DNA of 64,000 nt from Nansenia antarctica (GCA_963989245.1 OZ022349.1:26646759-26710758), one strand, 5' to 3'. Shown: positions 20,895 to 32,288, counted from the first letter of the stretch. Made by a program: numbers and translations. The notes: generated from the sequence alone by a model not told the origin.

Positions 20895-20965
20895 TAAGTA
20901 AGTAAGTAAAGCTTTATTTATATAGCGCTTTTCGTACAAGAAATGCAACTCAAAGCGCTTATATA
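20895..20965 (-). mobile_element. L2-type retroposon tail, minus orientation
   Basis: (AAGT)n followed by AAAGCTTTATTTATATAGCGC and a TCGTACAAGAAATGCAACTCAAAGCGC stretch. This is the reverse complement of the tail at 11,790-11,864. Confidence 0.75.
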
Positions 20966-21327
20966 CTGTAGCCAAGTTGTCTGGACTGACTTTAAAAACC
21001 TTATACAGAGAAAATAATGTGTCTGTAACTTGAAGTTATTATTCAGAATTTACAGAAAGGATCTGCCAGACTGTTGTTAACCTTCTCTTGTTGTTGTCTT
21101 GTCCCCTATGTCTCGTTCAGCGCATGTTCTGCAAAAAAATGTTGTCTCTATGAATGCCTTGAATATATGTATATAAACTCCTCAAAAAAAGTTTGGAAAC
21201 GTTATTTCAGTCGATTCTTCCTCCCCTTTAATAATACCAATTGGTATTGTATTTTATATCATTGGAAAACCTTTACAACGAGGTACAACTTGTAAGGATC
21301 ATGCATTCATGGAATGAGTAACACAGC

Positions 21328-21950
21328 TAAACGTGTGGGTAGCGGCCCAAAATTTTTTGCCAAAATGCAATATTCTTCTGTTGGTATTCACTCTCGTTTT
21401 GAGCTTCAAGTGCTGGCAGGTGTATGTCAGTCACAGGTGTGTAACTGGCACCTGAATGGCACCTAATTGACAGGAATGATATTCTGGGGCCAGTGGCGAT
21501 CCCATATCTCCAGAATCTGGGACCTAACTCCATCCTCCAGGATGACAACGCTCGCCCCCACAGAGCCAGGATCATCACAGAGTACCTCCAGAATTTGGGA
21601 GTGGAGAGGATGGAATGGCCTGCCGTGAATCCAGACCTCAACCCAATTGAACACTTGTGGGATCAGCTTGGGCGTGCTGTATGTGCCAGAGTGACCAACG
21701 CAACCATGTTGGCTGACTTGCGGCAAATCCTGGTTGAGGAATGACCAGCATGAGGAGGAGGTGCCAAGCTGTTGTGACTGTATGGATCTTCCACACGCTA
21801 CTGAGGTCCCTGACAGTGTCAAATGTGTTGTTTTTTCCTTATTACTGTGGGAGAGTGCAATCATCCAATCCACCAAGCAACTCAAAATGAGAGTGAATAC
21901 TAACAGAAGAATATAGGGGATTTTGGCAAATATTTTTGGGCCACACAGTA
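21328..21950 (+). mobile_element. Tc1/mariner deletion derivative with long inverted repeats
   Basis: Left arm about 21,330-21,402 (GGCCCAAAATTTTTTGCCAA, TATTCTTCTGTTGGTATTCA) pairs with right arm about 21,880-21,950 (TGAATACTAACAGAAGAATA, TTGGCAAATATTTTTGGGCC). TA dinucleotides flank both sides. Only the C-terminal third of the transposase lies between the arms, so an internal deletion removed the rest. Confidence 0.75.
21493..21744 (+). pseudogene. Tc1-like transposase C-terminal fragment
   Basis: Contains 'SILQDDNARPHRARIITEYL' and 'WPAVNPDLNPIEHLWDQLGR'. These carry the second catalytic Asp (DDNARPH) and the Glu of the DD34E triad (PIEHLWD). The DNA-binding paired-like domain and first Asp are deleted. 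The frame ends 'LADLRQILVEE', near the usual Tc1 C-terminus. Confidence 0.88.
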
Positions 21951-21956
21951 TCTGTT

Positions 21957-21958
<2 letters not shown>

Positions 21959-22030
<72 letters not shown>

Positions 22031-22041
22031 TGTGTGTGTGG
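21959..22041. repeat. (TG)n microsatellite
   Basis: Long, nearly perfect TG run immediately after the Tc1 derivative. Confidence 0.97.
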
Positions 22042-22045
22042 GCGC

Positions 22046-22620
22046 AGTGAAGGGTCCTGCTATACCCATCGGCGAGGGAGGGAGTTAAGAAGTGATAACA
22101 CTTTGACAATGTTATGAAATATTTGCTTAAAATGTTCTCTGAAGATTTAGATTTAATTATACCCGTAAAACTGTTCTAAATCAGTTTGTTTGTTTAGATT
22201 TTGTTTACAGTATGGATGTACTGTAGTATCAACAAATTGCTTCGTTTTTTTTTACAGCATGACATGCATGTAAACCTAAGTAATGATAAAATACAGTTTG
22301 TTTCTCTTTTCAGAGGAGGTGGATTTGAAGATTTGCAGTGTTTCATTATGCTTATAAATTAAATAAACCAAAAAAGGACCAAACCAATTGACACTGTGGC
22401 TGTGATGCTTTTGTTGGCTCAAACTTCTTCTTACATAATTGTTCTTGGTGTGGTTTGAAAATACAAACACAAATCTTAAGTACAATGTCTCGTTTTCACT
22501 CAGAATGCAGTATTTCATCCACCAGATATGAATCTCTCATCTCTTTTTGATTTATAATGTCTCATCATAGCAGTACCTTATTATTTATCTAGAATGTCAC
22601 TGTGTGCACATAAAACAGGA
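22046..22620. other. Unassigned sequence
   Basis: No recognised gene or mobile element. AT-rich with scattered short frames. Confidence 0.5.
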
Positions 22621-22626
22621 CTGGAT

Positions 22627-22800
22627 ATTAGATTAGATTAGATTAGAATAGATTAAACTTTATTGTCATTGCAGAGCACCAGAAGTACCAGACAAAAAGT
22701 ACCAGACAACAAAATGCAGTTTAGCATCTAACCAGCGATATAAAACATGATGTCAAAAAAAACATGATAGAGATAGGTACAGTATCCTGAATGACAGGCA
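22627..22800 (-). mobile_element. Non-LTR retroposon 3' end, minus orientation
   Basis: (TTAGA)n run, then AAACTTTATTGTCATTGCAG, TACCAGACAACAAAATGCAG and TTTAGCATCTAACCAG. Same tail type as at 9,464 and in the SINE ending at 46,075, reading minus. Confidence 0.6.
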
Positions 22801-22863
22801 GTGTCATTCAAAACAATTGTTCTTTTTTTTCAATTAGACTTGATGACATACGTCACTGTATGA

Positions 22864-22891
22864 CAACAACAACAACAACAACAACAACAAC
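22864..22891. repeat. (CAA)n microsatellite
   Basis: Nine perfect CAA units. Confidence 0.95.
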
Positions 22892-23441
22892 TCAGCTATA
22901 GTGACTGCGTCACAGAAGCAGGAAATCATATCACAGAAATAGAAATCAGCCATCATGGGTCGTGACTCGTGTTAATTAAAGTTCATTAAAAAAAGTGTCA
23001 CTACGACTTCAGTAAAAACCAAACAGCGATTGCGCTAACAATGTGAAGTAGTGTTATAGTTAACTAGGTAGCAGTGGGGATCACACACCGAATCCATTGC
23101 AGTGTTGCAGTAGGTTGGCTTGACTAGCGAGTTGGTGTTGTGATTCTCAACAACGTTGAAAGGTAGTTCCGTGTTTCAAAAGAAAAGTCTGAACATTTTG
23201 ATTGGCTGCCGATATGCAGACCAAAACACTAGAAAGTGTCACATATGTGTGCAAAACGCACTTATAGAATTGTTTAATGACACAGTACTCTTATGACAAT
23301 GGATAATACATGGAATTCTCTTATGACATAATACATGGAATTCTATTGCATTCTTCTTCTGGAAGTCTCTCCATTCTAGTGTCCAGTCTTGTTCAGAAGG
23401 TCTTCCACCCAGCTAGGTGTCAGTGTGCCCTACACACAGCG

Positions 23442-24104
23442 ATGGAGCGAGGGCGCGTGAAAGAGAAAGCAAAGAGAAAACCAGAGGACATGAACACAGA
23501 TAAGAGGCGGCAGGATGAAGATGAAGAAGATGTAGAAGAGAAGGAGGAGGAGAGAGAGCAGGAGGAGGAGGAGGAGGAGGAGGTTGAGAGATCCCCCCAG
23601 CCGGCGGTGGATATTTTCAGCACCCCCAACGTGTGGGTGATCCAGTGTCGACCCCGGCCCAGACCCGACCTCACCCCAGAGGACGGCCTCCCTGTCTCCC
23701 CGTCTGCCCAGGAGGAGGAGGAGGAGGAGGAGGAGGAGGAGGAGGAGGAGGAGAAGGTTGAGAGATCCCCCCAGCCGGCGGTGGATATTTTCAGCACCCC
23801 CAACGTGTGGGTGATCCAGTGTCGACCCCGGCCCAGACCCGACCTCACCCCAGAGGACGGCCTCCCTGTCTCCCCGTCTGCCCAGGAGGAGGAGGAGGAG
23901 GAGGAGGAGGAGGAGGTTGAGAGATCCCCCCAGCCGGCGGTGGATATTTTCAGCACCCCCAACGTGTGGGTGATCCAGTGTCGACCCCGGCCCAGACCCG
24001 ACCTCACCCCAGAGGACGGCCTCCCTGTCTCCCCGTCTGCCCAGGCATGGCCTGTCGTGGAGCACAGAAGACCAGGGGAACATCACCTCTCTGATTTGCT
24101 CTGA
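23442..24104 (+). CDS. Hypothetical acidic protein with three near-identical modules
   Basis: Unrecognised ORF. From ATG 23,442 ('MERGRVKEKAKRKPEDMN') it encodes about 220 residues: a basic/acidic leader, then three copies of a module made of a poly-Glu run, 'VERSPQPAVDIFSTPNVWVI', 'QCRPRPRPDLTPEDGLPVSP' and 'SAQ', ending 'HRRPGEHHLSDLL'. The module repeats are essentially identical in DNA over about 130 bp. Only the GAG/GGA tract length varies (6-16 Glu), always in frame. An upstream in-frame ATG exists at 23,310. The high GC content and third-position C/G bias differ from the AT-rich surroundings and suggest real or recent coding sequence, possibly a terminal exon of a larger gene. No domain or signal peptide was recognised, and no function can be given. 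Confidence 0.45.
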   Translation: MERGRVKEKAKRKPEDMNTDKRRQDEDEEDVEEKEEEREQEEEEEEEVERSPQPAVDIFSTPNVWVIQCRPRPRPDLTPEDGLPVSPSAQEEEEEEEEEEEEEEKVERSPQPAVDIFSTPNVWVIQCRPRPRPDLTPEDGLPVSPSAQEEEEEEEEEEVERSPQPAVDIFSTPNVWVIQCRPRPRPDLTPEDGLPVSPSAQAWPVVEHRRPGEHHLSDLL

Positions 24105-24128
24105 TATCTTTGGTATTGTGTATGGAGA

Positions 24129-24166
<38 letters not shown>

Positions 24167-24653
24167 TTGTAAAGTTATTAAAACACAACAGACTACAAAC
24201 AGCCTACCCTGTTATTGTTAAGAGTTCAGGTTATACAGCTGGCGGATAAAGACATCATTATTTTACAACACTGTCGTTTAGTCAGGGTTTAAACATAAGG
24301 CTACAATCTACTATCCAATCAACTAAAGATTATGGTTGTTGTCCCTTTAATCCTATTGATTCTCCCTCTCTTTGGTTAGCTGGAAGAGCACATAGGCTAT
24401 CTTTATTTCAAACAACACCTAACCAACATGTTCTTGTTTAAGGCTACAATAGCATGATGTCCTTGGAACGATGGACATTTTAAGCAGTTCTAAGTGCGCT
24501 GATCATGCCAGCATCATGTCCAGGGGGTGTACTTGTACTTCAAGCCGCCTCACGCTATGGAAACAGGAGATAGGCTCCTGACCCCTAAGGGCCATTAGGC
24601 TCGAGAACCATTGGTTCTCAAGGCTTACTTACTTTAAGTGCGCTGATCAATAT
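24101..24653 (+). repeat. Segmental direct duplication, copy 1 (partner 35,178-35,724)
   Basis: From TCTGATATCTTTGGTATTGT through a (TG)n run, TGTAAAGTTATTAAAACACA and TTAAGTGCGCTGATCAATAT, this matches 35,178-35,724 with only scattered substitutions. The following part (24,649-25,050) matches 38,832-39,145. The last 140 bp of this copy is also a SINE body present at 35,920 and, inverted, at 45,690. Confidence 0.93.
24500..24640 (+). mobile_element. tRNA-SINE body fragment (CTCGAGAACC family)
   Basis: Contains ATCATGTCCAGGGGGTGTAC, AAACAGGAGATAGGCTCCTG and CTCGAGAACCATTGGTTCTC with a CTTACTTAC tail. The minus-strand copy at 45,685-45,950 preserves a tRNA-like head with a B box, so this is the 3' part of that SINE. 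Confidence 0.7.
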
Positions 24654-24852
24654 GCATGGGTACAGTAAAGTGCAGGTGGATAAATGTGATACATGTAGTG
24701 ACATACTTACACCAGTAGAGGGCGGTAGTGTAATACAGTTGAATACAGAGAGGAGGTTGGGACAGGAGACTGGAGTAGTTTATACACACGGGGAACACTG
24801 CTTTGGTTGAGAGGAGATTCACCACCCTTCTCTCTCAACCTCTCTTGCACGT

Positions 24853-25645
<793 letters not shown>

Positions 25646-25647
25646 AC

Positions 25648-25790
25648 AGGTGCGTTCGTAAACTCGCTCTGAGAGCGCCGGAGCGCACACTGGGTCAACG
25701 TCATAAAGTGACCAAGTAATTTGATTGGACAAGAGGCATTCCATGAGTGCTGATCAGATTTCCAGAGCGTATTTACGAACGTACGTTGAA
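25648..25790. mobile_element. Small MITE with GTGCGTTCGTAAACTCG ends
   Basis: Left end GTGCGTTCGTAAACTCGCTC and right end ATTTACGAACGTAC are inverted. A second copy, in opposite orientation, occupies 58,404-58,541 (GTGCGTTCCGTAAACTCG ... GAGTTTACGAACGCA), sharing the interior motifs CCAATCAAAT/ATTTGATTGG and GGAATGCC/GGCATTCC. No coding capacity; superfamily not determined. Confidence 0.75.
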
Positions 25791-26100
25791 AGCCTGTTTG
25801 GCATCACGGAGTGACCTGCCAGTCTATGCGGATATTGGCTCAGAGCCCGAAAACAAGTTCTACTGCATATCTGGTTGAAGATACCGGTAATCAATCAGAA
25901 ATTATTACATTAAATAATAATATTTAATAAATGATTACGTACATAATTCATTCTGTTTCCAACTAGCCCACTCTAGCTTCCTTACAGTAAACTATGTTAT
26001 GGTTATACGTTTGAGGTGTGTGCTTGAACTTGCTTTGAAGCTTGCTTTTGGGGACTGACTAATCTCTTGGTTCCATAGAAGGCCTACTGCTCTAAACAAA
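25791..26100. other. Unassigned sequence
   Basis: No recognisable feature. Confidence 0.45.
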
Positions 26101-26104
26101 ATCA

Positions 26105-26166
26105 TTTACATTTAAACATTTTTTACATTTAGCAGAAGCTTTTATCCAAAGCGACTTACAACAAAG
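26105..26166 (-). mobile_element. V-SINE/LINE-type tail, minus orientation
   Basis: TTTACATTTAGCAGAAGCTT then TTATCCAAAGCGACTTACAA is the reverse complement of the V-SINE 3' tail seen at 19,343. Confidence 0.7.
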
Positions 26167-26612
26167 TCAGCTTAAGTATTTGAAAGTATTTGACGCAGGT
26201 TTGATATGGACATACTGATAATGTCCCTTGAATTGAATATATGTCCCTTTGTGTTTCCAACAACAGTGATAAGACTATTGTGGTTTCTTATTAACTTCTT
26301 GATTATGAATGGTGAAGAAATACTTGATCCAGGTCCGATGTTAAATGAACAATTCTCTTTATTGATACCAAGTAACATTCAATGAGAGTCTCACATTTTT
26401 ATTCCAATTCTCCCTTCTCTCACAATAACATTAGTTTTTATACCTCAAGTGATGCTGCACATCCCTCTAATCTGATTGGTCTAGTCTGACTTTTCTATTA
26501 TTCCAAATGATGTTCAAATTCAGGTCTTGCGTACTTCACTGGGGGGTCGTTTCATAGTTCCTTAATCTAAACAGCATGTTCTGTTTTCTTGGTTATGGCT
26601 CTGAAACCACTA
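26167..26612. other. Unassigned AT-rich sequence
   Basis: No feature recognised. Confidence 0.45.
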
Positions 26613-26616
26613 TGAT

Positions 26617-26660
26617 ATGAATACGTTCATCCAGTTCATTAACTGGATGAACGTATTCAT
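26617..26660. repeat. Perfect 20-bp inverted repeat with 4-nt loop
   Basis: ATGAATACGTTCATCCAGTT (26617-26636) is exactly complementary to 26641-26660 around the loop CATT. It abuts the minisatellite starting at 26,671. Confidence 0.95.
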
Positions 26661-26670
26661 TTTGGGCCCC

Positions 26671-26873
26671 CCCCACCTAAACCACCCATCAACCTAGACA
26701 ACCCCCCCACCTAAACCACCCATCAACCTAGACAACCCCCCCACCTAAACCACCCATCAACCTAGACAACCCCCCCACCTAAACCACCCATCAACCTAGA
26801 CAACCCCCCCACCTAAACCACCCATCAACCTAGACAACCCCCCCACCTAAACCACCCATCAACCTAGACAACC
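26671..26873. repeat. 34-bp minisatellite, six copies
   Basis: Units start ACCTAAACCACCCATCAACC and end in TAGACAACCCCCCC. The period is exactly 34 (starts at 26,675, 26,709, 26,743 and so on), with almost no divergence between copies. Confidence 0.95.
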
Positions 26874-27550
26874 CAGTTGAAGTTGATGAACTATTGATGC
26901 ACTGTAAGAAATTCAATGATGGACATCTTTTGTAAATGTAATTTAAAATTACAGTTAATACAGGAATCAACAATTCAGCAAAGAAATCTCAACATTCTTT
27001 AACTTATTAAATTAAGACTCGTACAAGGACAAAAGTATAATAATAAGATTTGAACCCAATTATAAAAGTATAAATCACACAAAAAGCATGGGGTGGTATT
27101 GGGGTGGTATTGTGTCTAAATAAATGTAGATCTTTTAAAAATCAGTTGGCCATAATACTGTCAGGATTAGATCAATGAAGAATTACAGCAGAGATATTTA
27201 CTGACTCAGCATTGCTTGTTTCACACAAAGACAAAAGTGTCTTATACAAGAGGTAGCAACACAGACATGGTGCCAGCGAAATTGAATAGTGAAATAGAAA
27301 GAGGTAATTTTTACACACTGCGGCAGTACTGTGGAATAGTATACCTGGAGAGCTAAAAACTGGCCTATTGCTTTTTAGTTATTGATTATAATCAAAGCTA
27401 AACGCTGGGCCTTCTTAGTAGCAAAATCTTTAATAAGATCCTTGAAATCTAGTGATAAAGCCAACTTGCTGTGCGGCTGTCATTGTCCTTTGTTACTTCC
27501 TGCCTCTTTACCTCTGCTCTCCTCTCTGGCTGCCTTGCTTGAAGAGGGCC
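26874..27550. other. Unassigned AT-rich sequence
   Basis: No gene, tandem repeat or element boundary recognised. Confidence 0.5.
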
Positions 27551-28185
27551 CTGGCAGTGGCGATTCTAGAGATGTATACATGGGGTGGCAAAGGGGTGGC
27601 AAGCAGATATTTTAGTGTCTTTAATCTTAATATGTGATTAATATATGTATATTTATCATCCCTTATTACCTGTTCTACATATAGAACTAGTGTGTGCACA
27701 CCAGTGTGTATGTGTACAGGTTTCTCTCTTATCCAGTAAATTATTACAAAGACATAGGTTTGTGGGAGAAAAAAAACATTTTATTATCTCTTTCATTCAG
27801 AGACAATAAACAAGGAACATGAACAATGCACGACGGAGTGTGGGCGCGCTGAACTTGATCAATTAGTTGGGGGCCTTAGGGATATTTTTGTGCAAATTTG
27901 TGCAAAAGCACCAAATGTGGCCCAGATGTAGCTCAGAGTATGCTCTAATGATTTAGCCAGGGCGCCTGAGCCAACGACCACCATGGCGGCCAAATCAATA
28001 TGGCCGCCCTCTGAAAAAGGTTTCGGCTATAACTTTTGAACCAAATGAACTAGAAATGCAAGCCTGGTGTCTATTTTATGTTTTTTGACTATTAGAAACA
28101 CATTAGAATGCCTATATTCATGATTGGGTGTGTCTGGACCCCTCATTTGCATAATGACATTATTTTGTTTTGTTTGGCTTTTGGG

Positions 28186-30053
28186 TCAGGTCGATTGGCA
28201 AATGTCAATTTCCTTGCTGTGACGTATTGCGTCGGTCTTGCAGGTGTGATGGGTGCCGCCAAATGCATTGTACTTCTGAGATTGATATTCTCGGTTGCAG
28301 GTTGGCATCTTCTGTATTAGCTGCACAGGGTTTGAGGAACTCTGGACCATGGAGGACGATATAATTGAACACTCGTAAGGGTTCAGCAACAGATGTTGTG
28401 AGACAGTTGAACAGGAAGGAGCGGTCAAATGTGTGGCCTCATTGTAAGCAGTACTTACCAAGACAGCCCTCATCAACAGAATTGCCTCATCCTGAGCCAA
28501 TTGTTCCTTTTAGCCACTTGTTCCTTGTTTGCGATGTAGGTTTCCCTCCCCTTCTGGTGTTCACTCTATTCAGGCAGATAGCTGAGGAGATGTTGCTTGA
28601 AAAACCTGCGTTCTTTCATATGGTTCCTGTAGAGTTGCCGTAATAGGAGATTGTGAAGGAGGATCTGAAACCTCAACCAGGGCAACACTTTGTGCAATAG
28701 TTAGATGGTCAAAGGTTGTCCCCCACTCACTGGTAGATGCTTCCCCTTCTCACACCCTGGCCTGGCAGTGTCATGAGATGCTTGCCGTTTTGCTGCATAT
28801 CGCAACATGAGATAACATTTGGCATGTAGTACACACCTGCTGCGTGCACATCGGAAGCTTGTATAACTAATCTACCAAGAAGCAAAAAATGTTTACAGGA
28901 TTCTGCCCAGCTTTTCAGATTGGAATCAACATTATCTGTTACTGCCTTGTGAATGTCATCCATATCTCCCCCTCACATATGACACAATGGGCCCTATTAT
29001 GCACTTCATCAATAAGACGAGGCGGTAGATCTAAACTTAAGACGTGGAGGCGTGGTCAAGGCCACTTTGCTATTATGCGTGCTGTAGTGGGCGCCTAAAA
29101 CCTGGCGCTAAGCAAAGAAATTAGTCATGGGTGTGTTTTGGGCGTCTTCTCAATCAACCCAATCAGCGTGCCAGGTGCCATTCCCTTTAAGAACCGGCTG
29201 CGTTGAGTCATTAGCGCTATGCTATTATGGAAGTCCTGAGAAGGAGGTCAGCGCGCTTCTCTGCCTCTCCCTTCTGAAATAAAGCATTTATACTGTGACC
29301 GTAATTGCCGTCTTGCCGTGGAGCCACGTGCGTGTTCATGTGTGCCCACATGCATGCGCAAACCGCGGAGGCGCGCTCGTGTTTCAAAACGTGCATGAAG
29401 TCTAAACGTAAGAACTTTTCAAACCACTTCTTAGCGATAGGAGCAAAGTCAGATCGCATAATAGCAGGGGCGCCTAGTGCACTTCATTAACATATGAACA
29501 CTCCCACAATGAGCAATATATGCACGGGAGTTTTACGTCTTATGTGTGGGCGCCTATCGACACCTGCATAATAGCAGTAGCGCGTATGAAGCGCATAATA
29601 AGGGTGGCGGTAGGTCTTAACCTGGCGGTGCGTCTTAATTAACACTTAAGACGGCAAGTTAAGAAGTGCATAATAGGGCCCAATGAATGCCACAGGCTTT
29701 GGGTTGACATGATCGAAGCTTTTTAGGACTCACTACTAAGGAGGAGCCAACGTCATACTTTGGAGCCTTTTTGACACGACAACTACTACAGTAGCTTCTA
29801 CAGAGTTTGTGATACATAGCATTATGTGTTTTAAGCGTTGCTGCAATACCTGAACCGTCATTCAACTGATCAATTGTAACATTAACAGAAGAAGGAAGAA
29901 CATTAGCAATAGCTAAGAAATCTTTTTTTCCCTTTCTAGTGATACAAGTCGTTGTATCTTGGGTCTTTGCAATGGTTCATCAGCATCTCATTGGCAGAGA
30001 CAGCATAGGTCCCAATTAATGGTGCCGCTACTAGAGGTAGAGGTAGAGGCCAT
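28186..30053 (-). pseudogene. Broken reading frame of the CAGTGGCGATTC element (unassigned transposon protein)
   Basis: Minus-strand reading from ATG 30,053 gives 'MASTSTSSSGTINWDLCCLC', a stop, then 'DFLAIANVLPSSVNVTIDQL', 'LKTHNAMYHKLCRSYCSSCR' and 'VVSPKKLRSCQPKACGIH'. The MITE follows, and after it further traces including 'MPTCNREYQSQKYNAFGGTH' end at 28,186. Paired Cys/His motifs (CCLC near the start, H-x3-Y-H-x-L-C) suggest zinc-binding. The layout recalls a protein type that, from memory, is widespread in fish genomes with a conserved 'NWDLCCLCQ' start. Several stops and frameshifts make it non-functional, and I assign no activity. Confidence 0.5.
28986..29684. mobile_element. GGGCCC-ended MITE (693 bp), 3-bp TSD AAT
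   Basis: Element 28989-29681 has inverted ends GGGCCCTATTATGCACTTC on both sides and AAT on each flank. The length of the ends and the 3-bp TSD fit a PIF/Harbinger-like non-autonomous element. Subterminal repeats (GCGCCTA, GGTCTTAA) are abundant, and 'AATAGCA/TGCTATTATG' motifs recur inside. It interrupts the reading frame of the older transposon. Confidence 0.75.
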
Positions 30054-30060
30054 ATTGTGA

Positions 30061-30480
30061 TGACATAATACATGACTTACGTGAGATTGAGGAAATTGTA
30101 GCCTACATGTTGTCGTTGCAGGAAATAGTAGTTGTAGACAGAAGTAAAACCGCTAACTAGCTAGCTAATGTTGTGAGGTGCAGAGAGCGGGATCCTGGAA
30201 TATTATGAAAATGACTGATGATGAATGATGAATTATAACTTACGTGAGGAAGAAAATAGTAGTTGTACATGTTACTGTCCATCTTTATGACTTGCACACA
30301 AGCATGAAGTCACACTACTGTAAACAGCTTTTTAAAATTCAAATTCAAATCGTAACTGTCTGTAAGTTCACGAGGTCTGGTCCTCCCACATGCTCCCCAA
30401 CATTCAAAATGGGTCAATATATATATATATATTTTTTAAAGTTATGGTAAAACTCATTTTCGAGGAGCCGCCATCTTGGA
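30061..30480. other. Unassigned sequence
   Basis: A partial direct repeat (ACTTACGTGAG...GGAAAT/AAAATAGTAGTTGTA) occurs at about 30,077-30,135 and 30,238-30,270. Otherwise nothing is recognised. Confidence 0.4.
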
Positions 30481-30737
30481 AATATGCAAATTAGGGGTCC
30501 AGACACACCCAATTATAAATATAAGCATTCCAATGTGTTTCTAATGGCCAAGAAACATAAATAAGACACCAAGTTTTTATTTGAAGCCAAAACCTTTTTC
30601 GGAGGGCGGCCATATTGATTTGGCTGCCATGGCGACCCCAGTGGTCGCTGGCTCGGGTGCCCTGGCTAAATCATTAGAGCATACTCTGAGCTACATCTGG
30701 GCCAAATTCGGTGCTTTTGCACAAATTTGCACGAACA

Positions 30738-31913
30738 TACAGTTTTTCTCAATTGCTAAAACACATTTCACAAAACTTTCCTCCATTTTCCCAAAACTCT
30801 AAACACAACACACTTTTCTAAAGCTACATAAACAAAACCACACCTTCTCTCTTCAAAACTCAAACTTTCACACCAAAACAGCTGCTCAAAGCCTGCAAAA
30901 ATGTAAACACTATAAGCATCATTACAGACTACAACAAAACAACTGAAAACACAATGTTCAGTGTGTGAGAATGTTCTTTTTTTTCACAACTGCCAAAGCA
31001 CATTTTTAGAAACCTTACAGTATCTGTTCTCAGAATATTATCACTGTAGAGTATTGGGCATTCATAGATTTGTGTGTTTCATATGAACAGTATGTAAATC
31101 TACAGAAAATACAGTATGTATGTTGTTGGAAAATATCCTTTTACAGTATGTATATGTTCTTCATGAATGTTTTACTGTAATGCTTGGCTAATTTTACTAT
31201 ATAACTAAAAGACATTACAGTACAGTAATTCGAACTTGATCTTACGTGTGGACAATCGACTTCTTTCTAAAGGGATCTCTTGACCATTCTGAAGTATGCA
31301 TTCACCCACAGGGGTGGGTGAGAGTTACAGTAATTGAAATAGTATAACTTCCTTCAATGTTACGGTACATGTGGGAATACGGTACATGTGGGAAAACTAG
31401 GGTTAGGGTTAGGTGCTAGGGTGACTTGGTACATGCTGGCATGTCTAACCCTAACCGTAACCTTAACCCTAACCCTAATCCTAACCCTAACCTTACTGTA
31501 ACCCTAGCACCCTAGCACCTAACCCTAACCCTAGTTTTCCCACATGTATGATAGTCATGCATAAAAATAAATCTGCGCTCCCTGTCTAACGTTATATCTA
31601 ACGTTACATATTTTAAGGCTGATTTTGCATGATAGTCATGCATTTTTAGATATCTATTTCCCCCCTTTAAATGGCATATGATGTCGGAAATTTTACTAAA
31701 GTTCAGCCGCGAAGTTGTTGCACTGTTGTCCTATCGAGTTTTAAATAAAGGTTTGAAAAATTTACCGTATTCCCACATGTACCGTAACATGTACAATACT
31801 GTACTGTATCACAACTCAATGCAAACACTACAGAGGATCCATTACACACAACAATACTCACTGAAAACAATGTTCAGGGTGTGATGTTTTTTAAATTTTT
31901 TTATGGAACTATA

Positions 31914-31950
<37 letters not shown>

Positions 31951-32288
31951 ACAATCATTTGCAACAAGTGTTTTGAGTCGTTATGTTTAATGAATGAAGC
32001 CAGGTGTGTTCATTGTGTTCAAATTTTGCTGACTGTGGCAAGCATTTTACATCACATGAGCTTTAATTTGAGAATTTGAGCAGAGTTTTTTGCAACTTGT
32101 GTTTTAGCAAGACAAAGTGTGTTTAGATTTATGAGAAAAGGAGGATTGTGTTTTGTGAATTGTGTCTTCATGTGAAATGTGTTTATGGTTTTGGCAAATG
32201 GGAGCTAGTTTTATTAAATGTGTTTAGAGAACTGGTCATTTGGTTTAGAGAATTGGCTTTTGTGTTTTAGCAATTGGGAAAAACTGTA
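30738..32288. mobile_element. TA-flanked inverted-repeat element (1,547 bp), Tc1/mariner-like
   Basis: Ends CAGTTTTTCTCAATTGCTAA (30,740) and, read inward from 32,286, CAGTTTTTCCCAATTGCTAA, each followed by AACACA. The target TA is present on both sides (30,738-30,739; 32,287-32,288). It inserted into transposon copy 3, whose flanks rejoin cleanly. The interior is rich in TTTTGTGTTTAG-type motifs with no transposase recognised. A CA run lies at about 31,916-31,947. Confidence 0.85.
31357..31790. mobile_element. Palindromic MITE with perfect 28-bp ends and telomere-like core
   Basis: The first 28 bp (31,357-31,384, starting ATGTTACGGTACATGTGGGA) are perfectly complementary to 31,763-31,790. 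Inside, a second perfect 41-bp inverted pair (31,383-31,423 with 31,508-31,548) contains AACTAGGGTTAGGGTTAGG. The 31,440-31,500 spacer holds several CCCTAA units. No TSD was confirmed. Confidence 0.82.

Larger units (their letters stand above)
27551..30060 (-). mobile_element. Degenerate DNA transposon, copy 2 (minus strand), interrupted by a MITE
   Basis: Begins CAGTGGCGATTCTAGAGAT (27,551) and is the inverse of copy 1 (17,794-18,640) over its first 800 bp. Beyond that it carries the remains of a long minus-strand reading frame starting near 30,053. The GGGCCC-ended element at 28,989-29,681 is inserted in the frame. The opposite terminus was not located. Superfamily uncertain; the visible end looks hAT-like. 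Confidence 0.6.

Noticed and set aside
31430..31530. A true interstitial telomere fusion
   Set aside because: Only a few imperfect CCCTAA units, arranged symmetrically inside a palindromic element, so the element explains them better than chromosome fusion.
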